From Ornithinicoccus sp045032955 (GTDB taxonomy: Bacteria; Actinomycetota; Actinomycetes; Actinomycetales; Dermatophilaceae), in contig NZ_JBJFZU010000002.1 of assembly GCF_045032955.1 (NCBI RefSeq), positions 310,001 to 374,000 of the forward strand: 64,000 nucleotides of DNA. Direction: 5' to 3'. The notes under the pieces were generated by a model. It was not told the origin of the DNA, made no database searches, and saw nothing but the letters and a program-made list of their open reading frames with translations. Shown one piece after another: positions 33,276 to 42,326 of the stretch (position 1 is the first letter of the stretch; each line of letters opens with the position of its first letter). The translations under genes and the position numbers were made by a program.

Positions 33276-34469
33276 AGCTCCCAGACCCGGGTCACCTCCT
33301 CGCCGACCAGGGCCACCACCTCGTCGCGACGCTCCGCCATCCGCCGCTCCCACGAGCGGACCGTCCACGCGTAGTGCTCGCGCAGCGCCTGCACCCCGCG
33401 CAGCTCCAGGCCGCCCTTCTCCAACAGCCCGATGGTGTCCCCGACCGGGCGCATCGACATGTCGGGCGCGATGAACGACTCGATGAACGGCCCTCCACCA
33501 GGGTTCTTGCCGGGCCGGCTCATCTGCTGCACCAGCACGTGCGCCCCCGGCGCGGCGAGCCGGTGCAGGGTGCGTGCGTACAGCGGGTAGTTGCGATCCC
33601 CGACGTGCTCACCCATCTCGATCGAGGCGATCGCGTCGAAGCCGGACTCGGGCACCTCCCGGTAGTCCTGCAGCCGCACCTCCACCCGGTCTGCCACGCC
33701 CTGCTCGAGCGCCCGGGCCTGCACGAAGGCCTGCTGCTCACGGCTGATGGTCACCGCCAGCACCTTCGCCCCGTGCTCGCGTGCGGCGTGCAGCGTCAGC
33801 GACCCCCAGCCGCAGCCGACGTCAACGAAGCGCTGCTCACGCCGGGTGTGCAGGCCGAGCTTGGTGCAGACCAGCTCCAGCTTGTCGAACTGCGCCTGCT
33901 CCAGGGTGTAGGCCTCGTCCTCGGCGCCCCGCAGCAGGTCGGCGCCCGCGTGGGTCACGTACCCGCAGGAGTAGGCCATCTGCCGGTCGAGGATGAGCTC
34001 GTAGAAGTCGTTGGACAGGTCGTAGTGGTGGCTGATCGCGGTGCGGTCCCGGAGCAGGCTGTGCAGCCGTCCGGTGACCACCGCCTGCGAGGCGGGCAGG
34101 GCGGGCCGGCCGCGCAGCAGCCCCAGCTCCCGGACCAGCAGCCCCAGCCCGGCCACCGCCCTGGCCCGTGCGGCCACCCCCGCGGAGGGCCGCCGGGAGG
34201 CCAGCTCCTCGCGCACCTGTCGCAGCGCGTCGCCGACGTCCCCCTCCACGTCGATCTCACCGGTGACGAAGGCCTGCGCCGCACCCAGCTCACCGGGGGA
34301 CCACAGCAGCCGGCGCAGCGCGTCCGGCGAACGCAGGTGCACGGTCGGGGCGGAGTCCGGGTCGGCCCCGGCCCGGGAGCCGTCCCAGGCCACCAGGTGC
34401 ACGGGCAGCGGGCCGCCGGCCAACGGCAGCAGCAGGTCGTTCAGGCGCGGGGCCACGGGGGTCGACATG
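33197..34469 (-). CDS. CFA-type SAM-dependent methyltransferase
   Basis: The 423-residue protein belongs to the cyclopropane-fatty-acyl-phospholipid synthase family: HYDLSNDFYELILD, the SAM loop VDVGCGWGS, and IEMGEHVGDRNYPLY. These enzymes methylate unsaturated chains of membrane phospholipids. TAGGGT lies 7 nt before ATG 34469 (leaderless). It diverges from the ECF sigma gene across 91 bp. The second CFA-type enzyme at 39.4-40.6 kb is only distantly similar. Confidence 0.88.
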
Positions 34470-34560
34470 GCGCCGACCCTACCCAGGCAGCCTGTCGGCA
34501 CGCCGTGTGCCCGACCACCGCGGGCCAGCCCACGTCCGGGCCTCCACCTAGGCTGTCCCC

Positions 34561-35103
34561 ATGACGGCAGCCCACGTCCCGGACGACGAGCAGATCGTCC
34601 GTGGCTGGGTGGACGGTGGCGCGGAGGCGCTGGAGCAGGCATACCGTCGGTGGGGGTCGCTGGTGCACGGGCTGGCCCGCCGGGCCGTCGGTCCGCACGA
34701 CGCCGAGGACGTCACCCAGCAGGTGTTCGTCTCGGCGTGGCGCGGCCGGGAGAGCTACGACCCCGCGTCCGGGCCGCTGGGGGCCTGGCTGGTCGGGATC
34801 ACCCGACGTCGGATCGCGGACCTGCTGCGGTCCCGGCACCGGCACGTGGAGGTGGTCACGGACCGGGAGGACCTGCCCGACCGCGGTTCCTGGTCCGAGG
34901 CCGACATCGACGACCTGATCACCATCTACGAGGAGCTGGAACGCATCGGTGAGCCACAGCGGGGCATCATCCTGCTCGCCTACGTCGAGGGACTCACCCA
35001 GCGTGAGATCGCCGAACGGCTGGGGCTGCCGCTGGGCACCGTCAAGACCCATACGAACCGAACCCTGTCTCGGCTCCGAACACTCCTCGGAGGTGCGCGA
35101 TGA
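34561..35103 (+). CDS. ECF RNA polymerase sigma factor
   Basis: The 180-residue protein has sigma region 2 (AEDVTQQVFVSAWRGRESYDP) and region 4 (LTQREIAERLGLPLGTVKTHTNRTLSRLRTLL) only, the ECF architecture, with similarity to the SigK group. TAGGCT ends 6 nt before the ATG, suggesting a leaderless mRNA. It overlaps the next gene (ATGA), its RskA-type anti-sigma factor. Targets may include the nearby lipid-modification genes. Confidence 0.92.
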   Translation: MTAAHVPDDEQIVRGWVDGGAEALEQAYRRWGSLVHGLARRAVGPHDAEDVTQQVFVSAWRGRESYDPASGPLGAWLVGITRRRIADLLRSRHRHVEVVTDREDLPDRGSWSEADIDDLITIYEELERIGEPQRGIILLAYVEGLTQREIAERLGLPLGTVKTHTNRTLSRLRTLLGGAR

Positions 35104-35798
35104 CCGATCCGCATGGCACGACCCGCCCGGAGGGCGGAGAGGACTCGCGGGCCCCGCGGTTGCTGGGGCGGGCCGGCGAGGTCGAGAGCGCGCCCGCACC
35201 CTCGGTCTGGGACCGTATCCGCACCGAGCTGGACGAGGACGACCCCGGGAGGGACCGTGCATCCGCGGGCCCTTCGCCCACCTCGACCCCCGGTGCGACC
35301 CCACCCCCCTCGAGGGCGGGATCGTCCCGGCGCGCCTGGCCGTTGCTCGCCGCCGCGGCTGTCGGCGCCCTGCTGACCTGGGCCGGCGCAGCCCTGCTCG
35401 GCGACGACGACACCGGCTCCGGGGAACTGATCGCCAGCGGGACGCTTCAGCCGCTGCCGGAGGCCGGGACCGGCTCGCAGGGTGAGGCCGAGGTGGTCAC
35501 CGTGGACGGCCACCAGCGGCTACGGGTCGAGCTGGACACGGTCCCGGACGCCGACGGCGGCTACCTCGAGGTCTGGCTGCTGCGCCCCGACGTCAGCGGC
35601 ATGGTCACCCTCGGCGTGCTGACCGACGAGGTGGGCGAGTTCGACCTGCCCGCCGGTGTGGACCTCGGCGACTACCCGGTGGTCGACATCTCCCGGGAAC
35701 GGGTCGACGGGGACCCCACGCACGGTGGCGACAGCCTGGTGCGCGGCCAGCTGGAGGGTGCCTCCGCAGGACACCTCCCGGGCGACGACCTAGAGTGA
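35100..35798 (+). CDS. RskA-type anti-sigma factor
   Basis: The 232-residue protein has a short cytoplasmic N-terminus (VWDRIRTELDED), a single membrane helix (about residues 79-100) and an extracellular RskA C-terminal domain (GGYLEVWLLRPDVSGMVTLG). It should hold the ECF factor at the membrane until released by proteolysis. It lacks an obvious zinc-binding HxxxCxxC motif. The start overlaps the sigma gene. Confidence 0.87.
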   Translation: MTDPHGTTRPEGGEDSRAPRLLGRAGEVESAPAPSVWDRIRTELDEDDPGRDRASAGPSPTSTPGATPPPSRAGSSRRAWPLLAAAAVGALLTWAGAALLGDDDTGSGELIASGTLQPLPEAGTGSQGEAEVVTVDGHQRLRVELDTVPDADGGYLEVWLLRPDVSGMVTLGVLTDEVGEFDLPAGVDLGDYPVVDISRERVDGDPTHGGDSLVRGQLEGASAGHLPGDDLE

Positions 35799-35868
35799 AC
35801 AGTCCTTGTGCAGCCGGTCCGGGCGCCCTCCGGGAACCCGCGGCTGCCGACCGCGAGAGGGAGCCCCG

Positions 35869-36408
35869 ATGACCCAGCAGCACAGCAGCCCGTCCGACCC
35901 GCCGCACGTCACCTCCGACCCGGAGGCGGTCGCGAAGGCGCACCGGATCATGTCCGACATGGACATCGCGATGCTCACCACCATCGACTCCGGCTCCGCC
36001 GACGGACGGCTCACCAGCCGCCCGCTGAGCACCCAGGTGCACGAGGAGGACGGGGACGTCCTCTTCCTGGTCCGGGCCAGCAGCGCGGTGGCCGACGACG
36101 TGCGTGCCCACCCGCAGGTCAACGTCGCCTACTCCTCCACCAAGGCGTGGGTCTCGCTGGCCGGTGACGCCAGCCTGGTGACCGACCGGGCGCTGGTCGA
36201 GCGGCTCTGGAGCAAGGGCGCGGACCTCTTCATGGAGGGTGGGCCGGAGAACCCCGACAACGTGGTGCTCAAGGTCAGCGGCGACACCGTCACCTACTGG
36301 GGCGGGGAGTCGCTGGTCGGCACCGCGCTCGGCACCCTCAAGGCCATCACCGGCCGCGGCGACAGCTCCGAGGGCGGCTCCGGACCGACGGTCGTGGACC
36401 TGCCGTGA
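35869..36408 (+). CDS. Pyridoxamine 5'-phosphate oxidase-like general stress protein
   Basis: The 179-residue protein begins at ATG 35869 after AGAGGGAG. It has the split-barrel flavin fold of the general-stress FMN-binding family (MLTTIDSGSADGRLTSRPL, VNVAYSSTKAWVSLAG). It probably binds FMN or F420; no true PNP oxidase activity is implied. It is translationally coupled to the next gene (GTGA). Confidence 0.85.
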   Translation: MTQQHSSPSDPPHVTSDPEAVAKAHRIMSDMDIAMLTTIDSGSADGRLTSRPLSTQVHEEDGDVLFLVRASSAVADDVRAHPQVNVAYSSTKAWVSLAGDASLVTDRALVERLWSKGADLFMEGGPENPDNVVLKVSGDTVTYWGGESLVGTALGTLKAITGRGDSSEGGSGPTVVDLP

Positions 36409-37196
36409 ACCCGCTGCGCGACCGGGTGCTGGTGACCCTGGCCGCGGTCCTCTGGGTCGGCGGCACCCTGGTCGGCACCGGCCTGGTCGGGGGTGGCGGC
36501 GTCGCCTCCCAGGGGGACGGGCTGTTCTCGGACAGCGCCACCCTGATCGCGCCGCAGGGCCCGGCCTTCTCCATCTGGTCGGTGATCTACCTCGGCCTGG
36601 CCGGGTACGTCCTGTGGCAGTGGCTGCCGGGGACGACGGACTCCACCTGGGCCCGGGTGACCCGGCGCCCGGCCGCCGCCGCCATCGCCCTCAACGGGCT
36701 GTGGCTGCTGGTCGTCTTCGCCGGCTGGGTGGGGCTGTCGGTGCTGGTGATGGGCGGCATCGTGCTCTCCCTGGGCCTGCTGCTGCGCCGCACCGCCGGG
36801 CTGCCGAGGGCCGGCTGGGCCGCCGACGTCTGGGTGAGCGCCACCTTCGGTCTCTACCTGGGGTGGATCTGCGTGGCGACCTGCGCCAACATCGCCTCCT
36901 GGCTGGTCGGCCTCGGGGTGCCCGCCACCACCACCGGCTCCGCCGTGGCCACCGTCGCGGTCCTCGCGGTGGTCGTCGTCATCGCCGCCCTGCTGCTGCG
37001 GCGCACCGACCAGACCGCCTTCCGGCTGGGCCTGGTCGCCGCCGTCGTCTGGGGCACCGGCTGGGTCGCCGCCGGACGCCTGAGCGGGGACCCGCGCTCC
37101 GACCTCGTCGGGTATGCCGCCGCGGCCACCGCGGTCGCGGTCGCCCTGCTCGGCCTGGCGTCGCTGCGCGCGCCGCGTTCCACCGTCGCCACCTGA
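36405..37196 (+). CDS. TspO/MBR-like tryptophan-rich membrane protein
   Basis: The 263-residue protein has six to seven membrane helices. PAFSIWSVIYLGL and the later FGLYLGWICVATCANIASWLV resemble TspO/MBR relatives, though it is longer than classical five-helix TspO. TspO proteins bind porphyrins and respond to light or oxygen stress in some bacteria, which would suit the surrounding photo-oxidative genes. It starts at a GTGA overlap. Confidence 0.65.
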   Translation: MNPLRDRVLVTLAAVLWVGGTLVGTGLVGGGGVASQGDGLFSDSATLIAPQGPAFSIWSVIYLGLAGYVLWQWLPGTTDSTWARVTRRPAAAAIALNGLWLLVVFAGWVGLSVLVMGGIVLSLGLLLRRTAGLPRAGWAADVWVSATFGLYLGWICVATCANIASWLVGLGVPATTTGSAVATVAVLAVVVVIAALLLRRTDQTAFRLGLVAAVVWGTGWVAAGRLSGDPRSDLVGYAAAATAVAVALLGLASLRAPRSTVAT

Positions 37197-37249
37197 GGTC
37201 GCCCCATCCGGGATCCGCACCTGCTCCGAACACCCTCCGCACCGACGCA

Positions 37250-37270
37250 CCGGTGGGACCCTCCCACCGG
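37250..37270. terminator. Hairpin between the TspO-like and FAD oxidase genes
   Basis: CCGGTGGGA and TCCCACCGG form a perfect 9-bp stem with a CCC loop, ending 20 bp before ATG 37291. There is no T-tract, so it may be a weak terminator or a leader structure. Confidence 0.4.
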
Positions 37271-37290
37271 CGCCGCCGAAGGAGGAGCCC

Positions 37291-38601
37291 ATGAGCAGCG
37301 ACGACCGTCCGAGCGCAGCCGTCGTCGGTGGCGGGATCGCGGGGCTGGTCGCGGCATACCTGCTCCGGCACAGCCATCGGGTCACGCTGCTGGAGGCCGA
37401 CGAGCGGCTCGGTGGGCACGCCGACACTCATGACGTGACCGCGCCTGACGGCACCGCGCTGCAGGTCGACTCCGGTTTCATCGTGCACAACGACCGCACC
37501 TACCCGGTGCTGCTGCGGCTCTTCGGGGAGCTGGAGGTGCCGACCCGGCCAACCGAGATGTCGATGTCGATCACCTGCGACGAGTGCGGGCTGTCGTTCG
37601 CCGGAGGGCGCGGGGTCGGCGGGCTGCTCGCGCAGCCGACCCGGCTGCTCGACCGCCGCTACCGTCGCCTGCTGCGCCAGGTGCCACGCTTCCACCGGGC
37701 CGGCCTGGCCGAGCTGGCCCGGGCCGACGCCGGCGACACCACCGGGGACGCGCTCACCTGGGGAGGCTTCCTGGAGCGCGGGGGCTTCGACGACTACTTC
37801 GTCCGGCACTACGCGGTGCCGCTGGTCTCCTGCGTCTGGTCCTCCGGCCACGAGGACGCCCGCGCCTACCCGGTCCGGCACCTGCTGCGCTTCCTCCAGC
37901 ACCACGGGATGCTCTCGGTCGGGGGCTCGCCCAGCTGGCGCACCGTCGCCGGTGGCTCCCGCGCCTACGTGCAGCGGGTCGAGGCGGCCCTGCGGGAGGC
38001 GGGCGGCGAGGTCGTGCTGGGGGCCCCCGCGACCCGGGTCGTCCGGGACCCCGACGGGGTCGAGGTCACCACCTCGGGCCCGGCCGGGGAGCTCACCCGC
38101 CGGGTCGACGCCGTCGTGCTGGCCACCCACGCCGACGTCGCCGCCGGCCTGCTCGCCGACCCGAGCCCGCAGGAGGCGGCCGACCTGGCCGCGGTCACCT
38201 ACTCGCAGAACCCCACGGTGCTGCACACCGACGCCGGGGTGCTGCCGGACCGGGGCCGGGCCCGCGCCTCGTGGAACTACCGGCTCTCCAACTGCGACCG
38301 GGACGACGACGAGGTGCTGGTCTCGTACTGGATGAACCGCCTGCACCGGCTGCCGGAGGTGGGTGCCGAGTACGTCGTCACCCTCAACCCGCGGGGGCGG
38401 GTGGCGGACTCCTCCGTCATCGCGCGCCGTCAGTACGCTCATCCGGTGTTCACCCACGCCGCGGTCGAGGCCGCCGCCCGGCTGCGCGGGGCGGGCGGTC
38501 CCCGGTTGGCGTTCGCCGGGGCGCACCTGGGCTGGGGCTTCCACGAGGACGGTGCCCGCTCCGGTGCCGAGGCGGCGGGTCGCCTCGGGGGCGGCTGGTG
38601 A
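37291..38601 (+). CDS. NAD(P)/FAD-dependent oxidoreductase of the DUF1365-CFA cluster
   Basis: The 436-residue flavoprotein has the Rossmann start AAVVGGGIAGLVAAYLL and the matching C-terminal FAD block LAFAGAHLGWGFHEDGARSGAEAA. GGAGGAG precedes ATG 37291. This FAD oxidase, a DUF1365 protein and a CFA-type methyltransferase form a conserved trio; in Rhodobacter relatives such genes belong to the singlet-oxygen response and to furan fatty acid formation. Its likely substrate is therefore a modified membrane fatty acid. Confidence 0.85.
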   Translation: MSSDDRPSAAVVGGGIAGLVAAYLLRHSHRVTLLEADERLGGHADTHDVTAPDGTALQVDSGFIVHNDRTYPVLLRLFGELEVPTRPTEMSMSITCDECGLSFAGGRGVGGLLAQPTRLLDRRYRRLLRQVPRFHRAGLAELARADAGDTTGDALTWGGFLERGGFDDYFVRHYAVPLVSCVWSSGHEDARAYPVRHLLRFLQHHGMLSVGGSPSWRTVAGGSRAYVQRVEAALREAGGEVVLGAPATRVVRDPDGVEVTTSGPAGELTRRVDAVVLATHADVAAGLLADPSPQEAADLAAVTYSQNPTVLHTDAGVLPDRGRARASWNYRLSNCDRDDDEVLVSYWMNRLHRLPEVGAEYVVTLNPRGRVADSSVIARRQYAHPVFTHAAVEAAARLRGAGGPRLAFAGAHLGWGFHEDGARSGAEAAGRLGGGW

Positions 38602-39353
38602 GCGGGCCGGCCCTCGAGCCACCACCGGTGCCCGCGCTGGTCGTGGGCGGCGTCGCGCACACCCGGCACCGCCCGGTGGCGCACGCGTTCCGCTACCGCA
38701 CCTACCAGTGGCTGGTCGACGTGGACGCGTTGCCGCAGCACCGGTGGCCCCTCAGCTGGGTCAGCGGGTTCCGGTCCGCCGACCACCTGGACGGAGGGCG
38801 GCTCGGCGGCGGGCTGCGCGGCGACCTGGGCCGCTTCCTGGACCACCGCGGGCTGCGGCTCGACCCGCACGACCGGGTGCTGATGCTCGCGCACGCCCGG
38901 GTCCTGGGCTACGTCTTCGACCCACTCACCGTCTTCTGGGTCCTGGACCCCCAGGACCGGCTGCGGGCCGTGGTGCTCGAGGTGCACAACACCTACGGCG
39001 AGCGGCACGGCTACCTGCTCGACCCCGACGACCGGGGCCGGGCGCAGGTGGACAAGGTGTTCTACGTCTCGCCGTTCAACGACACCTCCGGGCGGTATGC
39101 CGTCTCGCTCACCCTCACCGCCGGCCGGGTCGCCTGCTCGGTCGGCCTGGACCGCGAGGGGGAGCGGGTGCTGACCGCGGTGACCGAGGGCGTCCCCCGG
39201 CCCGCCACCGGACGCGCGGTCCTCGGTGCCGTGCTCCGGCACGGCCCGGTGCCGCAGCTGGTGACCCTGCTGATCCGGCTGCACGGCGTCCGCCTCTGGC
39301 GACGGCTGCCGCTGCAGCCCCGACGCCCCCACCCGAAGGAGGCCGTGCGTTGA
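38598..39353 (+). CDS. DUF1365 family protein
   Basis: The 251-residue protein starts at a GTGA overlap. Family blocks are clear: THRRHRP-like THRRHR is here TRHRPVAHAFRYRTYQWLVD, then YVFDPLTVFWVLD, VEVHNTYGERHGYLL and KVFYVSPFND. The biochemical role is unknown; the family almost always sits beside CFA-type methyltransferases, as here. Confidence 0.9.
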   Translation: MSGPALEPPPVPALVVGGVAHTRHRPVAHAFRYRTYQWLVDVDALPQHRWPLSWVSGFRSADHLDGGRLGGGLRGDLGRFLDHRGLRLDPHDRVLMLAHARVLGYVFDPLTVFWVLDPQDRLRAVVLEVHNTYGERHGYLLDPDDRGRAQVDKVFYVSPFNDTSGRYAVSLTLTAGRVACSVGLDREGERVLTAVTEGVPRPATGRAVLGAVLRHGPVPQLVTLLIRLHGVRLWRRLPLQPRRPHPKEAVR

Positions 39354-40630
39354 GCGCGCCCGCACCCGCACCCTTGACCCCCCGCTCCGACGTGCTCGGC
39401 CGGGCCCGCGCGGCGGCTGCCCGGCGGGTGCTGGACGCCGTGGCCCGTCGCGTCGACGTGGACCTGGTGGTCGACGGTCGGGCCACCGGCCATCCGGCCG
39501 GTCGTCCAGGGACTGCCGACGACCGGCCCCGGATCGTCGTGCACCGGCCGGACGCCTTCTACCGCCGGCTCGGCACCCACCCCAAGCTGGCGATCGGGGA
39601 GGGCTACACCGAGGGGGAGTGGGCGCCGGCTCCCGGGCACGACCTGGCCGAGGTGCTGCTCCCCTTCGCCGAACGTCTGGACGACGCCGTCCCCGAGCCG
39701 CTGCGATCGCTGCGCGGGCTCACCGACACCCCGCTGCCGGCGGCGCTGCGCAACACGTTGACCGGGGCACGGCGCAACATCGAGGCGCACTACGACCTGT
39801 CCAACGAGATGTTCGCGTCCTTCCTCGACCCGTCGATGACCTACTCCAGCGCCCTCTTCGAGGAGGGCCGCCCGCTGGCCGGGCAGAACCTCCAGGAGGC
39901 TCAGCTGCGCAAGGTGGACGCCGCCCTGGACCGGGCCGGGGTCGGCACCGGGACCCGGCTGCTCGAGGTGGGCACCGGCTGGGGGACCCTGGCGCTGCGT
40001 GCGGCGCAGCGCGGGGCCTCCGTGGTCACCGTCACCCTCTCCCGGGAACAGGCCGCGCTGGCCGAGAAACGACTGGCCGAGGCCGGGCTGGCGGACCGGG
40101 TCGACGTGCGGCTGCAGGACTACCGCGAGGTCGAGGGCGAGTTCGACGCGATCGTCTCGATCGAGATGGTCGAGGCGGTCGGTGAGGAGTTCTGGCCCAC
40201 CTACTTCGCGACCCTGGACGCCCGGCTGGGTCCCGGTGGCAGCGCCGTGGTGCAGGCGATCACCATGCCTCACGAGCGCTACCGGGCCACCCGGCGCTCG
40301 TTCGGCTGGATCCAGAAGTACATCTTCCCCGGCGGGGTGCTGCCCAGCGTGGACGCGATCGAGCGCACCTGCACCCGGCACACCGGGCTGCGGGTGCGGG
40401 ACGTGCACACCTTCGGGCAGCACTACGCGGAGACGCTGCGCCGGTGGCGCCTCGCCTTCGCCGACGCCGTCACGGGCGGGCAGGTGCGCGAGCTGGGCTT
40501 CGACGAGCGGTTCCAGCGCATCTGGGAGTTCTACCTCGCCTACTGCCAGGCCGGCTTCACCGCCGGGGCGATCGACGTCGGCCAGATCGTGCTCAACCGC
40601 CCGGCCCGCGGCCCGGTCGCGGCCGGCTGA
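39350..40630 (+). CDS. CFA-type SAM-dependent methyltransferase (cluster copy)
   Basis: The 426-residue protein starts at TTG 39350, overlapping the DUF1365 stop (TTGA), with GAAGGAG upstream. It shows the family blocks IEAHYDLSNEMFASFLD, LLEVGTGWGTLALRAA, IVSIEMVEAVGEEFWPTYF and FGQHYAETLRRWR. It is the third gene of the fatty-acid-modifying operon and is closer to classical CFA synthase than the copy at 33.2 kb. Confidence 0.9.
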   Translation: MSAPAPAPLTPRSDVLGRARAAAARRVLDAVARRVDVDLVVDGRATGHPAGRPGTADDRPRIVVHRPDAFYRRLGTHPKLAIGEGYTEGEWAPAPGHDLAEVLLPFAERLDDAVPEPLRSLRGLTDTPLPAALRNTLTGARRNIEAHYDLSNEMFASFLDPSMTYSSALFEEGRPLAGQNLQEAQLRKVDAALDRAGVGTGTRLLEVGTGWGTLALRAAQRGASVVTVTLSREQAALAEKRLAEAGLADRVDVRLQDYREVEGEFDAIVSIEMVEAVGEEFWPTYFATLDARLGPGGSAVVQAITMPHERYRATRRSFGWIQKYIFPGGVLPSVDAIERTCTRHTGLRVRDVHTFGQHYAETLRRWRLAFADAVTGGQVRELGFDERFQRIWEFYLAYCQAGFTAGAIDVGQIVLNRPARGPVAAG

Positions 40631-40693
40631 GCCGCTTGTCCAACCTTCGTTTCAGGTAGCAGGATGGTCCCGGGTGCGCCAGAGTAGGTCAGC

Positions 40694-41416
40694 GTGAACC
40701 CGGTCTCCGAGCTCAACGCCTTTCTGCGTGCCGCGCTCGTGACCCCGGTCCCCCGTGACCACCGGGACCCCCCGGCCGTGCTGCGCCGACGACGGATCGT
40801 CACCGTCCTCACCCTGCTGGTGGGGGCGGCGCTGCTCGGCTGGTCGCTGCGGTTGGAGCCCGGAAACCCGTACTTCTACCTGGGCACCACCGCGCTGGCC
40901 GCCGCCTGGGTGGTGGGTGCCCTGCTCTCCGGGCCGCTCTACCTGGGCCGCGGGCACACCCGGCGCGGGACCTCCTACGCCCGCCCGATCGTGCAGTCGT
41001 TCGCCCTCGGGCTGCTGCTGCTGGCCATCTTCCTGGCGGGGGCGCTGCTGATGGTGCGGGTGCCGAGCCTGGCCGGGCCGGTGAACGAGCTGCTCGACCA
41101 CGCCCGCTTCGCCTCGCTGCCGCTGGTGCTGCTGATCACCGCCGTCAACGGGGTGGCCGAGGAGCTCTTCTTCCGTGGCGCGCTCTACGCCGCCATCCCG
41201 CAACGGTGGACGGTGCTCGCCACCACCGGGGTGTATGCCCTCACCACCGTCGTCTCGGGCGTCCTCATGCTCGTCTTCGCCGCCCTGGTCATCGGTCTCG
41301 TGTGCGGCCTGCAACGCCGGGTCACCGGCGGTATCCTGGGACCGGCCATCACGCACGTGACCTGGTCCGGCGGCATGCTCCTGCTCCTCCCACCCCTTCT
41401 GCAGATCGTGAGCTGA
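40694..41416 (+). CDS. CPBP-family intramembrane metalloprotease
   Basis: The 240-residue membrane protein has about seven helices. The CPBP/Abi catalytic motif is present (NGVAEELFFRGALYA), with a later HVTWSGG His. Such proteases cut membrane-bound partners; the target is unknown. It starts at GTG 40694 and is followed after 1 bp by the next ATG, so the genes are coupled. Confidence 0.87.
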   Translation: MNPVSELNAFLRAALVTPVPRDHRDPPAVLRRRRIVTVLTLLVGAALLGWSLRLEPGNPYFYLGTTALAAAWVVGALLSGPLYLGRGHTRRGTSYARPIVQSFALGLLLLAIFLAGALLMVRVPSLAGPVNELLDHARFASLPLVLLITAVNGVAEELFFRGALYAAIPQRWTVLATTGVYALTTVVSGVLMLVFAALVIGLVCGLQRRVTGGILGPAITHVTWSGGMLLLLPPLLQIVS

Positions 41417-41417
41417 C

Positions 41418-42326
41418 ATGTCCACCACCCATGTTCTCGTCACCGGTGCCACCGGCTACATCGGCGGACTGATGGTGCCCCGCCTGCTCGAGGCCGGGCA
41501 TACCGTCCGCGTGCTCACCCGCTCCGCGGACAAGCTGCCCGCCGAGTGGAAGGACCGGGTCGAGGTGTGCGAGGGGAACGCCACCGAGCGCGCCGACCTG
41601 GACCGGGCCCTGGCCGACATCGGACTGGCCTACTACCTCATCCACTCGATGGACGGCTCCGGCGACTTCGTCGAGCGCGACCGTCGGCTGGCCGCCGACT
41701 TCGGCTCGGCCGCCAAGGACGCCGGGGTGGGCCGGATCGTCTACCTGTCCGGGCTGCACCCCGAGGGCCCGCTGTCCAAGCACCTCGCCTCCCGGGTCGA
41801 GGTGGGCGAGCTGCTGATGGCCTCCGGGGTCCCGACCGCGGTGCTGCAGGCGGCCACCGTGATCGGCGACGGGTCGGCCAGCTTCGAGATGCTGCGCCAC
41901 CTCACCCGCCGGCTGCCGATCATGGTGGCCCCCAAGTGGCTGAAGAACAAGATCCAGCCGGTCGGGATCGAGGACGTCCTGTACTACCTGGTGGCGGCGG
42001 CGGAGCTGCCCCCGGAGGTGAACCGGACCTTCGACATCGGCGGCCCGGACGTGCTCACCTACAAGGAGATGATGCTGAGCTTCGCCCGGGAGACCGGGCT
42101 CGGGCACCGGGTCATCTTCACCGTCCCGGTGCTGACGCCGTGGCTGGCCAGCCACTGGATCGGCCTGGTCACCCCGGTGGACGCCGGGGTCGCCAAACCG
42201 CTGGTCGGCTCGCTGGTCCACGAGGTGATCTGCCGGGAGCGCGACCTCGACGAGATGGTGGGCGCCCCGCCCGGCGGTCCGACCCCCTACCGGGACGCCG
42301 TACGGGCGGCGGTGAGCCCGGGATGA
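41418..42326 (+). CDS. NmrA-like NAD(P)-binding atypical SDR
   Basis: The 302-residue protein has the Rossmann motif VLVTGATGYIGGLMVPRLL and an extended SDR fold without the usual YxxxK catalytic pair. It belongs to the NAD(P)H-binding group of unknown substrate that includes NmrA-like sensors. It overlaps the transporter ATPase gene by ATGA. Confidence 0.8.
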   Translation: MSTTHVLVTGATGYIGGLMVPRLLEAGHTVRVLTRSADKLPAEWKDRVEVCEGNATERADLDRALADIGLAYYLIHSMDGSGDFVERDRRLAADFGSAAKDAGVGRIVYLSGLHPEGPLSKHLASRVEVGELLMASGVPTAVLQAATVIGDGSASFEMLRHLTRRLPIMVAPKWLKNKIQPVGIEDVLYYLVAAAELPPEVNRTFDIGGPDVLTYKEMMLSFARETGLGHRVIFTVPVLTPWLASHWIGLVTPVDAGVAKPLVGSLVHEVICRERDLDEMVGAPPGGPTPYRDAVRAAVSPG